Assembly: GCA_035545855.1 (NCBI GenBank)
Contig: DASZXK010000013.1
Span: 19,090-83,089, forward strand
Direction of reading: 5' to 3'
From: DASZVB01 sp035545855
GTDB lineage: Bacteria; Myxococcota_A; Polyangia; Polyangiales; Polyangiaceae
DNA length: 64,000 bases
The notes below the pieces were generated by a model. The model was not told the DNA's origin and did no database searches. It saw nothing but the letters and a program-made list of their open reading frames with translations. Shown here in pieces: positions 35,376 to 43,719 of this stretch (position 1 is the stretch's first letter; each line of letters starts with the position of its first letter). The position numbers and the translations under genes are program-made.

Positions 35376-36401
35376 TCAGCGGTTCGAGCCCTTGCGCCAC
35401 TCCGCCGGGCTCTGGCCGAACCAGCGCTTGAACGCCCGGCGGAACGCGCCGGCCTCGGAGTACCCGAGCATCAGCGCGACGTCGTCGATGCCGAGCCTCG
35501 GTTCGCCGAGGTAGCGCTCGGCGAGATCCCTGCGAAGTCCGTCGAGGACGTCCTCCCAGCTCGTCCCTTCCTCGCCCAGGCGTCTCCGGAGCGTGCGCTC
35601 GCTGATCTTCAGATCCGCGGCGAGCTTCGCGGCCGTCGGTGCGCCGTCCCGGAGCTCGGCGGCGCAGAGCTCGCGGACCCGGTGAGAGAAGAGATCCACG
35701 CGGGGAGTCTTCGCGAGGATCTGGCGCGCGTGCCGCTCCAGGATGTCGCAGAGGCGCGGATCGGCGCCCGGGAGCGGGTAGTCGAGCGCGGCCGCGGGAA
35801 GGACGATGCCGTCGCGCTCGGCCTCGAAGCGCACCGTGGCGCGGAACAGTCGCGCATGTTCTGCCGAATACGGCGGCTCGGCGTGGACGAAGGTCACCTC
35901 GACGGGGACGAGGTCCCGTCCCGTGAGCTCGCGGCCGATGACGATGAGGTTCGCCATCGAGTTCTCGACCATCGGCGGCGGCATGACGAACCCGCCGAGC
36001 GTGCGCTGCCAGACGAGGGCGCGATCTCCCTCGACGTCCAGCACCGTCTCGGCCGCGTCCTGGAAGAGCCGGTTGTATCGGCACAGGTGACGGATTGCCT
36101 CGCCCAGCGTGCGGCTCGAGTGCGCGAGGTAGTCCAGCACGCCGAACGCGTTCGGCCGATAGTGCTCGGCCAGGTGCAGGCCGAACGCCGGGTCGTTCGT
36201 GGCCGTCGCCGCGGCGGCACCGAGCTCGATGAGCGATTCGATCGGCAGGCGCGTGTCCGGATCCTCGAGCTCCGGCAGGGAGAGGCCCACGCCGGCGACG
36301 AGGCGCTCCACGTCGTGTCCGAGCGCACGGAGCTCGCCGAGGAGCGGCCAGACGATGGGCGTCGAGGCCCGGAAGCCGGAGCGGGCGCCACGCGCGTTCA
36401 T
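35376..36401 (-). CDS. AraC-family transcriptional regulator
   Basis: 341 residues, ATG 36401 with no Shine-Dalgarno. The N-terminal 200 residues match the arabinose-binding-like regulator domain of the OruR/ArgR-type AraC proteins (PIVWPLLGELRALGHDVE, FGLHLAEHYRPNAFGVLDYL). The C-terminal 100 residues carry the two helix-turn-helix motifs: LKISERTLRRRLGEEGTSW and LMLGYSEAGAFRRAFKRWFGQSPAEWR. It is divergent from the small membrane protein/GMC oxidoreductase pair and so may regulate it. Confidence 0.9.
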   Translation of the reverse strand: MNARGARSGFRASTPIVWPLLGELRALGHDVERLVAGVGLSLPELEDPDTRLPIESLIELGAAAATATNDPAFGLHLAEHYRPNAFGVLDYLAHSSRTLGEAIRHLCRYNRLFQDAAETVLDVEGDRALVWQRTLGGFVMPPPMVENSMANLIVIGRELTGRDLVPVEVTFVHAEPPYSAEHARLFRATVRFEAERDGIVLPAAALDYPLPGADPRLCDILERHARQILAKTPRVDLFSHRVRELCAAELRDGAPTAAKLAADLKISERTLRRRLGEEGTSWEDVLDGLRRDLAERYLGEPRLGIDDVALMLGYSEAGAFRRAFKRWFGQSPAEWRKGSNR

Positions 36402-36520
36402 GAAAGGAAGGGAAGAGGTTAGCCGAGGGCGTCGACCGCGGGCACGTCCGCGACTCGACCCTGACCGAAAGTGATCCGCGCGACGGCCGCTCCCGCCCGG
36501 AAATCGGTCGCGGAGACCTC

Positions 36521-36526
36521 TAGCCT
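36521..36526 (+). promoter_or_regulatory. Candidate -10 box close to the start codon
   Basis: TAGCCT, 8 nt before ATG 36535, with no Shine-Dalgarno between. It matches the TANNNT-plus-short-spacer pattern seen at several other genes here. Confidence 0.4.
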
Positions 36527-36534
36527 GGGACCCG

Positions 36535-37194
36535 ATGACGCTGCATCTCCAGATGGTTCGCGAGCGGAGCGACCCCGCCGGAGGCGCCGGCAGGAGCGCC
36601 GCGAGGGTCGCAGGCGAAACCGAGGCCCGCCGGAGCGCCGCGGGGCCAGGGCGGCTCGTGGAACGCCACCCTGCGGACGGCTGGGTGCTCGCGGATCCGA
36701 GGCCGATGAGTGGACCGACCCGCCGGGCGTTTCGCGGTCTGATCCGCGTGCTCTGTCCGCCCCCTCCGGGGCCGACGCTGCCGGACCTCGAGGATCGCAT
36801 CGAGCTCCACGTGCGGCGGATGCTTTCGTACATGGTTCCCGTCGTCGCGCTCGGATTCGTCGTGGCGGTGCACGTGGTGGACTTCGCGCCGATGTGGCGC
36901 TTTCGCGCGTGGTCGCGCCTGCAGCGAGTCGACCGGGACGATGCCGAACGGCTCCTCACCGAGATGGGACGGAGCCGTTCGCCCTTCGTGCGGATGCTCA
37001 TCCTCGCCGTTCGCGGCCTCGTGCTGAGCACGTTTTACGATCAGGAGGAGACCCACGCCGCGATGGGCTGGAAGCCGCTCCCGTTCCTCACGGAGCGGAT
37101 CCGTCTGAGGGAGCGGCTGCTCGCCGGGGAGCCGATCTCGCCCGCCGATCACGTCCTGCCGATCTCGCCCGTCGCGCGGGAGACGGTCGCGTGA
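36535..37194 (+). CDS. Small membrane-associated protein, partner of the GMC oxidoreductase
   Basis: 219 residues from ATG 36535; the first 57 residues are Arg/Gly/Pro-rich, so ATG 36706 (162 residues) is a serious alternative. The conserved-looking part has a hydrophobic helix MLSYMVPVVALGFVVAVHVV and a charged C-terminal half (RVDRDDAERLLTEMGRS, FLTERIRLRERLLAG). It resembles the small helper proteins encoded before GMC dehydrogenases, which aid folding or export or link to electron carriers, but I recognise no specific family. Its stop overlaps the oxidoreductase GTG start by 4 nt. Confidence 0.7.
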   Translation: MTLHLQMVRERSDPAGGAGRSAARVAGETEARRSAAGPGRLVERHPADGWVLADPRPMSGPTRRAFRGLIRVLCPPPPGPTLPDLEDRIELHVRRMLSYMVPVVALGFVVAVHVVDFAPMWRFRAWSRLQRVDRDDAERLLTEMGRSRSPFVRMLILAVRGLVLSTFYDQEETHAAMGWKPLPFLTERIRLRERLLAGEPISPADHVLPISPVARETVA

Positions 37195-38714
37195 TCCTGC
37201 GGCACGACGACTACGGGAAGAGCGCGCGCTACGACGCGGACGTCGTCGTCGTCGGCACGGGCGCCGGCGGAGCCGCCGCGGGCGCGACGCTGGCCAAGGC
37301 GGGGCTCGACGTGATCTTCGTCGAGGAGGGGAGCTACCACCCGACGTCGAGCTTCAATCCGTACGCGACGGAGACCGTGCCCCGGATCTACCGGGACGCG
37401 AGCTCGACGGTGATCTTCGGGAGTCCGGACATCCCGTATCTCGAGGGACGATGCGTGGGCGGGAGCACCGTGCTGAACGGGGGGATGGCCTACCGCGCGC
37501 CGGAGGCCGTCCTCGACACCTGGGCGAAGCGAACGGGCCTGGAAGAGCTCGGGCCGAAGGGAATGGACTCCTACTTCTCCGACGTCGAGGAGAGAGTCCA
37601 CGTGGGCCATCAACTCGAAGCGTCCGTCGGCGGAGACAGCCGGATCATGGAAGCGGGCGCGCGGAAGCTCGGCTGGAAGTACGAAGTCAACCGGCGGAAC
37701 CAGGAGGCTTGCGTGGGCGCGAACAACTGCGTCTTCGGGTGCCCGACGGGCGCGAAGCAGTCCGCGCTCGTGACGTACGTGCCGGACGCGCTCGCCGCCG
37801 GCGCGCGGTGCCTCACGGAGATCCGCGTCGAGGAGATCCTCGTCGAACGGGGCCGTGCCGTCGGGGTCCGCGGCCGCGCGGTGAATCCGAGAACGCGGCG
37901 CCCCGGGCCGCGCGTCGTGGTCCGAGCGCGCGCCGTCGTCGTCGCGGGGGGCGCCGTTCAGACTCCGTACCTGCTCCTCCGCCATCGGCTGGGGCGCCCG
38001 TCGGGGAGGCTCGGCAAGAACCTGCTCTGTCATCCGAACGTGAAGGTCCTCGCCGTGTACCCGTTCGACGTGCAGGCGTGGAAGGGCGTGAATCAGTACG
38101 GTCAGATCCGCGAGTTCGACGACGACGGCATCCTCTTCGCCGAGAACATGGTGCCGCCGGGAGCCATGGCCGCGCTCATCCCCTGCGTCGGCCGCGGCGC
38201 GTGGGACCTGATGCGCCGATACGACCAGATCGTCGCGACCGGCGTGCTCGTGGAAGATTCGACGACGGGTACGGTTTCCCGCGGCCCCTTCGGGCTCGCG
38301 ATGCCGAAGTATTTCATCACGGCGCGGGACCACGAGCGCTTCGTCCGGGGCGCGAAGCTCCTTGCCGAGCTCCACTTCGCGATGGGCGCGGAGTACGTGG
38401 TGATGCCGTTCTCGGAGTACCCGTTCGTCCGATCGCCGGACGAGCTCCGGAAGCTCTCCGTCGCGAGCGTTCCGGCGAAGTCCCTCGAGCTTCTCACCGT
38501 GCACCTCATGGGGACGGCGGCGATGGGCGGCCGCCCGGAGGACTCCGTCGTCGATCCGTCCGGCGAGCTCTGGGATCTGCCCGGCTGCCACGTCGCGGAT
38601 GCGTCGCTGTTTCCGACGGCCATCGGCCGGAACCCGCAGATCACGATCCTCGCGCTCGCGCTGCGCGTCGGAGAACGCCTCGCGGAGCGGCTCCTCTCGC
38701 GGAAGGTGGCCTAG
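37191..38714 (+). CDS. GMC-family FAD oxidoreductase
   Basis: 507 residues, GTG 37191 (GTGA overlap). FAD-binding DADVVVVGTGAGGAAAGATL at the N-terminus, GRCVGGSTVLNGGMAYR in the GMC signature position, a Cys-rich segment CVGANNCVFGCPTGAKQS, and the C-terminal substrate/active-site region HLMGTAAMGG with GRNPQITILALALR. It oxidises an alcohol or polyol using FAD; the Cys segment is shared with long-chain alcohol oxidases and some sterol enzymes, so a lipid alcohol is possible. Coupling to the small upstream protein suggests a two-component membrane dehydrogenase. Its stop overlaps the convergent CBS gene by 4 nt. Confidence 0.88.
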   Translation: MILRHDDYGKSARYDADVVVVGTGAGGAAAGATLAKAGLDVIFVEEGSYHPTSSFNPYATETVPRIYRDASSTVIFGSPDIPYLEGRCVGGSTVLNGGMAYRAPEAVLDTWAKRTGLEELGPKGMDSYFSDVEERVHVGHQLEASVGGDSRIMEAGARKLGWKYEVNRRNQEACVGANNCVFGCPTGAKQSALVTYVPDALAAGARCLTEIRVEEILVERGRAVGVRGRAVNPRTRRPGPRVVVRARAVVVAGGAVQTPYLLLRHRLGRPSGRLGKNLLCHPNVKVLAVYPFDVQAWKGVNQYGQIREFDDDGILFAENMVPPGAMAALIPCVGRGAWDLMRRYDQIVATGVLVEDSTTGTVSRGPFGLAMPKYFITARDHERFVRGAKLLAELHFAMGAEYVVMPFSEYPFVRSPDELRKLSVASVPAKSLELLTVHLMGTAAMGGRPEDSVVDPSGELWDLPGCHVADASLFPTAIGRNPQITILALALRVGERLAERLLSRKVA

Positions 38715-39181
38715 AGCGGGCCCGGACTCTGGAGCTCGAGGAGCCTCGCCGCGAGCGCGACGAAGTCCGAGTCCGTGAGGATCCCGACGACGGCGTTCTC
38801 GGCGTTCACCACCGGCAGGCACCCGACCTTCTGCGAGTGGAGGAGGCGGGCGGCATCGACGAGCGAGGTCTCCGGCAGGACCGTCTGGACGTCCCGGGTC
38901 ATGATGTCCCTCACGCGAAATTGCTTCGTGAGAAACCCCGTCTGCTCGCCGGCATTCGGCAGGAGCGAGCTCGCGGAAATGCGGAGGAGGTCGCGCTGGG
39001 AGACGAGCCCGACGAGCTTTCCGTCGTCCGTCACCGGCATGTGCCGGAACTTGAAGAGCTCCATCGCCTCTCCGATGTGGGCGAGATCCTGGTCCTCGGA
39101 CAGACACAGGACGTCCCGGGACATCAGCGCCTCGACGGTGTTCTCGATCGGCTGCATGGTCGTCTCGGCTGCAACCGACAT
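38711..39181 (-). CDS. CBS-pair domain protein
   Basis: 156 residues from ATG 39181 (an ATG at 39157 is possible; neither has a clear ribosome site). Two CBS motifs: about 20-75 (ALMSRDVLCLSEDQDL to HMPVTDDGKLVGLVSQRDLL) and about 95-150 (IMTRDVQTVLPETSLV to CLPVVNAENAVVGILTDSDF). Standalone CBS pairs bind adenine nucleotides and act as energy sensors or regulate a partner. No partner is evident here. Confidence 0.9.
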   Translation of the reverse strand: MSVAAETTMQPIENTVEALMSRDVLCLSEDQDLAHIGEAMELFKFRHMPVTDDGKLVGLVSQRDLLRISASSLLPNAGEQTGFLTKQFRVRDIMTRDVQTVLPETSLVDAARLLHSQKVGCLPVVNAENAVVGILTDSDFVALAARLLELQSPGPL

Positions 39182-39309
39182 GCCACGCGGGAAATGCGGG
39201 CGGCGGCGGATCCTGCCGCCTCGCACACGCAATCGCTGCGCGCGTCGCGACGGCCGGTGCGCCGATCAGCCGACGGAGGACCAGTCACGTCACGGGCCGT
39301 CGGGGCGCG

Positions 39310-39999
39310 TCACGGCGGGGCGGCCGCCTTCACCGGCGGTGCCGCGGCGTCTTTCGCCTTCGCCGCCTTCAGCATCGCGTCCGCGAGGTTCACGCGATCG
39401 AACGCCTGCTTGGCCGTCGCTTCCGCGATCTCGGCAGTCGCGGGCGACGGGCCGCCGGTGCTCGGCTTGGTCGGTTTCGTGGGCGGGCGGGTCATGCCCT
39501 GGCCGTTCCCGGTGCCCGCGCCGTGTCCGATCGTTCCCGGGCTTCCGAGGCCGATCCCTTCGCCGGTCGTCGGGGCGCCCGCCGCCGGAGTCGTCGTCGT
39601 CGCGGTGGCCGTCGCGAGGGCGAGCTGCTGCTTCGCCTCTTCCTTCCGCGCGTCCAGATCGCTCTCGAGCCGGAGCATCTGCTCCCGGGCCCAGCTCTTC
39701 ACCGAGTCGTACGGAGAGGTGGAGAGCGCGGCCGAGAGGACCATGACGCGATCCTCCACCGTGTCGAACTTCTGGAGCTGCTCGATCCAGGACTGCACGG
39801 ACTTCGTCGCGTTCTCCTTCTGCTCCTGGACGAGCGCGTTCGTCTCGGCCTGGAGCTTCGACAGCTCGGCGTCGTTCTTTTGCCACTGAAAGACGTTCCC
39901 GCCGAGGCTCGCGACGAGCGCCATCACGCTCGCGAACGTCACCTTGCCGGCGAGGGGTTTCGTGTCGGCCACGGGTGAGCCCGCGTCGGTGTCCATCAT
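39310..39999 (-). CDS. Coiled-coil protein with one hydrophobic segment, unknown function
   Basis: 229 residues, ATG 39999 (or the next codon, ATG 39996) after AAGGAAGGAAG. A hydrophobic stretch VTFASVMALVASLGGNVF at about 20-37 is followed by a Gln/Glu/Lys-rich coiled coil (about 42-130), a Thr/Ala/Gly-rich low-complexity region and a final Ala/Lys-rich helix. It looks like a single-pass inner-membrane protein with a soluble coiled domain. No family is recognised and no operon partner is near. Confidence 0.7.
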   Translation of the reverse strand: MMDTDAGSPVADTKPLAGKVTFASVMALVASLGGNVFQWQKNDAELSKLQAETNALVQEQKENATKSVQSWIEQLQKFDTVEDRVMVLSAALSTSPYDSVKSWAREQMLRLESDLDARKEEAKQQLALATATATTTTPAAGAPTTGEGIGLGSPGTIGHGAGTGNGQGMTRPPTKPTKPSTGGPSPATAEIAEATAKQAFDRVNLADAMLKAAKAKDAAAPPVKAAAPP

Positions 40000-40101
40000 C
40001 TTCCTTCCTTCGAGCCGAAGGCCCCCTGGCCGCACGGCGGTCTCGCATCATAGGAGAAACCGGCATGCGCTCGAAGTCTTTGCCCGCCGGCTTCGCTCTT
40101 C

Positions 40102-40641
40102 TCACCGTTCCGCGGCGGATCGCCCGCGTTCCAGCAGGTAGAACAGGAGCCCGGCCATCTCCATGAACAGGATCACGACGAGCCACGGATCGAGGTCGAG
40201 CCAGTCGGGAAGCGTGAGCCCGGCGACGGCGCCGCGGGCGACGAGCGGCGCGAGCACCGGGTAGGCGAGGCCGAACCCGAGCGCGCCGGCGACGAGCCCC
40301 GCGACGCCCGCGACGAGGTAGTCGATGCGGCCCTCGCCCACGCCGGCCGCGATGGTGCCGGGACAGAAACCGGAGAGAGCCATCCCCGCGCCGAAGAGCA
40401 CGCCGCCCGCCGCGTTTCCGATGGGGAAGGTCGCGGGGACGGGAACCGACGTCGCGACGTCCAGGGCGATCAGCGCGCGGACACCCACCGCGCCCACCAC
40501 GAGCGCGGAGAGGAGGAACTTCAGGACGGTGAGATCCTGGAAGACGAACACGCGAACGATTCGCTCGTAGCGCGCGAGGCCGGCCTTCTGCAGCAGGAAC
40601 CCGAAGGCGAAGCCCACGCCGAGGGCCGGCAGAAACGTCAT
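40102..40641 (-). CDS. YeeE/YedE-family membrane protein (second half of a pair)
   Basis: 179 residues, ATG 40641 overlapping the upstream gene's stop by 4 nt (ATGA). Five or so membrane helices; conserved FGFLLQKAGLARYERIVRVF and the Cys-containing LFGAGMALSGFCPGTIAAGVGEG, the hallmark of YeeE/YedE (TsuA-like) sulphur-compound transporters. Family members move thiosulphate or related sulphur species. It should pair with the upstream cytochrome-YeeE fusion to complete the transporter. Confidence 0.88.
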   Translation of the reverse strand: MTFLPALGVGFAFGFLLQKAGLARYERIVRVFVFQDLTVLKFLLSALVVGAVGVRALIALDVATSVPVPATFPIGNAAGGVLFGAGMALSGFCPGTIAAGVGEGRIDYLVAGVAGLVAGALGFGLAYPVLAPLVARGAVAGLTLPDWLDLDPWLVVILFMEMAGLLFYLLERGRSAAER

Positions 40642-41705
40642 GGGGCTCTCCTCGAGCGTCGGACGAGCCAGGCGACGGGAATGCCGCCGGCGAACATGCC
40701 CGCCATGAAGAGGAAGGCTCCCGGCGACAGAGCGGCCCCGCCCGACACCGCGAGGCTCGCCGTGCAGCCTCCGGCGATGCCCGCCGCGAACTCCGCGAGC
40801 GCAGCGCCCAAGAACCCGACGGCGAAGCGTCGCGCGACGCTCGGGCCGAACGTCTCGACCCATCCGGAATCCGGCATCGTCCGGATCCGGAAGGACCCGC
40901 TCGCGCGAGCGGCGGCGAACGCGCCGAGGAGCGCGCCGGCGACGCACGCGAGCTCCCACTCCGCGCCCGCCGGCACGACGTGCCGGAAGTACATCGCCGA
41001 AGGGAACGCGACGCGGCCGATCGCGGACGCGATCTGCTGATAGGCGCCTCCGCCGCTCAGCCGGTGACCGAACACGCCGAGCGACGCGGCGACCACGACC
41101 CCGAGCGCTCCTCCGGCCACGTACGGCGACCAGGTCTCGCGAACGAGAGCCGGCCGGACGTCACGGGAGCCTTCGCGCGGCTCGGCCGAACGACGGGGCC
41201 GCCGCTCGCCCCGACGCCGCCGATCGCCCGCGACGAGCCCCGCGAAAGCGACGGCGAGGGCCGTCGCGAACGACGCCCCGACGCGGTTCCTTCGGGTCCG
41301 GGACGGGCGGGTGCGCGGCGCTTCCGGCGGCGGTCCGGATTCCGCTCGTCTGGACGGTGGCGCCGGGCCGGCGCGGAGCTCCGCGTACGCCGCGACGAGG
41401 CCGGCGCTCGGCGCGTGGCACGCGGCGCAGCGCTTGCCCTCGCCGGCGAGCGGATCGCCCAGGGTCCCGTGGGCGATCGATTGCTCGTTGCTCGACGGGT
41501 CGCCGCCGTGACAGCTCGGGCAGAGATCTCCGAACGAGTGATCGGCGTGCCAGCGCGAGGCCGCGTCCGGGGGCGCCTTGCCCTCCACCTCGTGGCATTG
41601 CCGGCAAGACGTGGAGACGCCGCACTGAGCGCTCGCGTCCGTCGATGCGCCCGCCAGGATCACGGCCGCGCAGGCGGGAAGGACGAAGCGGAAGCGGCGA
41701 CCCAC
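40638..41705 (-). CDS. Fusion: triheme cytochrome c + YeeE/YedE membrane domain
   Basis: 355 residues. GTG 41705 is chosen because GGGAGG precedes it by 4 nt and a signal peptide follows (RRFRFVLPACAAVILAGAS to about residue 27); longer starts are Arg-rich. Periplasmic part with three haem sites: CRQCH (34-38), CPSCH (62-66) and CAACH (93-97). A basic Arg-rich linker leads to a YeeE-type domain (about 165-355) with its conserved Cys in AGIAGGCTASLAVSGG. The frame is continuous with no stop or frameshift. It should form one half of a sulphur transporter with a haem-bearing periplasmic arm; the partner half is the overlapping downstream gene. Confidence 0.85.
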   Translation of the reverse strand: MGRRFRFVLPACAAVILAGASTDASAQCGVSTSCRQCHEVEGKAPPDAASRWHADHSFGDLCPSCHGGDPSSNEQSIAHGTLGDPLAGEGKRCAACHAPSAGLVAAYAELRAGPAPPSRRAESGPPPEAPRTRPSRTRRNRVGASFATALAVAFAGLVAGDRRRRGERRPRRSAEPREGSRDVRPALVRETWSPYVAGGALGVVVAASLGVFGHRLSGGGAYQQIASAIGRVAFPSAMYFRHVVPAGAEWELACVAGALLGAFAAARASGSFRIRTMPDSGWVETFGPSVARRFAVGFLGAALAEFAAGIAGGCTASLAVSGGAALSPGAFLFMAGMFAGGIPVAWLVRRSRRAP

Positions 41706-41889
41706 GATCCCTCCCCAAGAATGCAGTGCGCGTGCCACGACGCGGAGCCCCAGGGACGGACGCCGCGAGAGCGCGCGCCCCGAGCGCATTGCGCCCGGGC
41801 GCAGGCCTTGCGGGATCCGGCGCCGGGCGGTCTTCGCGGCCCGCGCGCACGCGTCCCTGACCCTGGACTAGGATGGGCCCACGAACCCG

Positions 41890-43713
41890 ATGACGTCGCG
41901 ATCCTCGTTTCCTCCACCGGGTTCACTCGCCGGCGAAGGCCCCGCCGGTACCATCGTCCGGGATCGCTCCTCGCCGCGTCCGGAGCGGCTCGCCGTGTCG
42001 ATTCACGGCGCCCCCCACGAGATCCCTTTCGGGATCGCCGTGCGACGTCTCCTCCCGGAGCGCATGCACGGCCGTCTCGTCGTCGCGGCGCTGGTCGACC
42101 AGAAGGCGGTCTCGCTCGCGACGCCGGTGACCTCGGCCGCGCACATCGGGGCGCTGACGACGGCGCACTGGGAAGGGCAGCGGGTCCACCGGCAGAGTCT
42201 CGCGCTGCTCGCGGTCGAGGCTGCGTCGCGGCTCTCGCCGCCGGTCGCGCTCGAGATGGGGCCGTCGATCGGGTTCGCGCAGCGGGTCTCGGTCCGGGAC
42301 CCCGCCGCGCGCCCACTCGCGGAGCTCGCGCCGGCGCTCGAGCAGGCGATGGTCGCGCTCGCGGCGGAGCGGTCGCCGCTCCGCGAGGAGTGGTGGACGG
42401 TCGAAGAGGCGCGCGTGTACTTCCGCGAGATCGGCTCGCCGGCGGCGGAGCTGCTCTCGACGTGGCGGGACCCGGCCGTCGCCCTCGTCTCCTACGGCAC
42501 GACGTACGCGCTCCAGCTCGGGCCGCTCCTGCCGGACACCGGCGAGCTCCGCGGGTTCCACGTCACCGTCGGGGAAGACGTGCTCCTCCTCGCCTACGGC
42601 TCGGAGACGGCGGCCCTCCCGCTCGCGTCCACGGCGCTCCCCGCCGTTCCGGACGGCGCCATCGCGGGGTTCGACTCGGGGGCGGAGGTCGCGTGGGTCG
42701 AGCGCCATGCGCGTCGCGCGTCCGCCCACGTCGCGAACGTCATGCTGGGGCAGGAGCGGTGGCTCTCCGCGCTCGGGATCCGGAGCGTCGGGTCCCTGAA
42801 CCACGCCTGCGTCAGCGGGGAGATCTCGCAGCTCGTCCGCGTGAGCGAGGGATTTCACGAGAAGCGCATCGGGGCCATAGCGGACGAGATCCGCGATCGC
42901 CGGAAGGAAGTCCGGGTCGTGTGCATCGCGGGGCCGTCCTCCTCGGGCAAGACGACGTTCATCCAGCGGCTCACGGTGCAGCTCCAGGTGAACGGCCTCC
43001 GGCCCGTCGGCGTCTCCCTCGACGACTACTACGTCGACCGTGAGAAGACGCCGAGGGACGCCGCGGGCGAGTGGGACTACGAGGCGCTCGAGGCGCTCGA
43101 CACGGCCCTCCTCGGCGAGCACCTCGCCGCGCTCCTCTCCGGCGCGACCGTGAAGCTCGCTCGCTACGATTTCGCGACCGGAAAGAGCGACCCCGGGGGA
43201 GGGCAGGAGCTTCGCCTCGGCGAGGACGAGGTGCTCCTCCTCGAGGGGATCCACGGCCTGAATCCGCGGCTCCTCACGTCCGTCCCGGCCGAGAAGCTCT
43301 TCCGCGTGTTTTCGTGCCCTCTCGCGGAGCTTCCGTTCGACGCGGTGACGCGCGTCCACGCGTCCGACGTCCGACTGCTTCGCCGCGTCGTCCGGGATCG
43401 CTTCACGCGCGGGGCGAGCGCGGCCGACAACATCCTCCGGTGGCCCTCCGTGCGGGCCGGCGAGCGGAAGCACATCTTCCCGTTCCAGCACCACGCGGAC
43501 GCGGTGTTCGACTCGGCGCTGACCTACGAGCTCAACGTGCTCCGGGTCTACGCGGAGCGGTATCTCCTCGAGGTCCCGCAGGACCACGCCGCGTACGCGA
43601 CGGCTTTCCGGCTCATTCGAATGCTCGATCGTTTCGTGACGATCTACCCGGATCACGTCCCGCCGACGTCGATCCTCCGCGAGTTCATCGGCGGGAGCGG
43701 CTTCCGGTACTGA
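41890..43713 (+). CDS. Nucleoside (uridine-like) kinase with N-terminal TGS/tRNA-synthetase-like region
   Basis: 607 residues, ATG 41890. The C-terminal half is a P-loop kinase of the uridine kinase/phosphoribulokinase class: IAGPSSSGKTTFIQRL Walker A (about residue 350), VSLDDYYVDREKTPRD, LLLEGIHGLNPRL. The N-terminal 300 residues resemble the threonyl-tRNA-synthetase-like/TGS region found before such kinases in bacteria (EIPFGIAVRRLLPERMHGRLVVAALVDQ; GTTYALQLGPLLPDTGEL). It probably phosphorylates a nucleoside with ATP or GTP; the exact substrate is not shown. A lone gene. Confidence 0.85.
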   Translation: MTSRSSFPPPGSLAGEGPAGTIVRDRSSPRPERLAVSIHGAPHEIPFGIAVRRLLPERMHGRLVVAALVDQKAVSLATPVTSAAHIGALTTAHWEGQRVHRQSLALLAVEAASRLSPPVALEMGPSIGFAQRVSVRDPAARPLAELAPALEQAMVALAAERSPLREEWWTVEEARVYFREIGSPAAELLSTWRDPAVALVSYGTTYALQLGPLLPDTGELRGFHVTVGEDVLLLAYGSETAALPLASTALPAVPDGAIAGFDSGAEVAWVERHARRASAHVANVMLGQERWLSALGIRSVGSLNHACVSGEISQLVRVSEGFHEKRIGAIADEIRDRRKEVRVVCIAGPSSSGKTTFIQRLTVQLQVNGLRPVGVSLDDYYVDREKTPRDAAGEWDYEALEALDTALLGEHLAALLSGATVKLARYDFATGKSDPGGGQELRLGEDEVLLLEGIHGLNPRLLTSVPAEKLFRVFSCPLAELPFDAVTRVHASDVRLLRRVVRDRFTRGASAADNILRWPSVRAGERKHIFPFQHHADAVFDSALTYELNVLRVYAERYLLEVPQDHAAYATAFRLIRMLDRFVTIYPDHVPPTSILREFIGGSGFRY

Positions 43714-43719
43714 GCGGCA

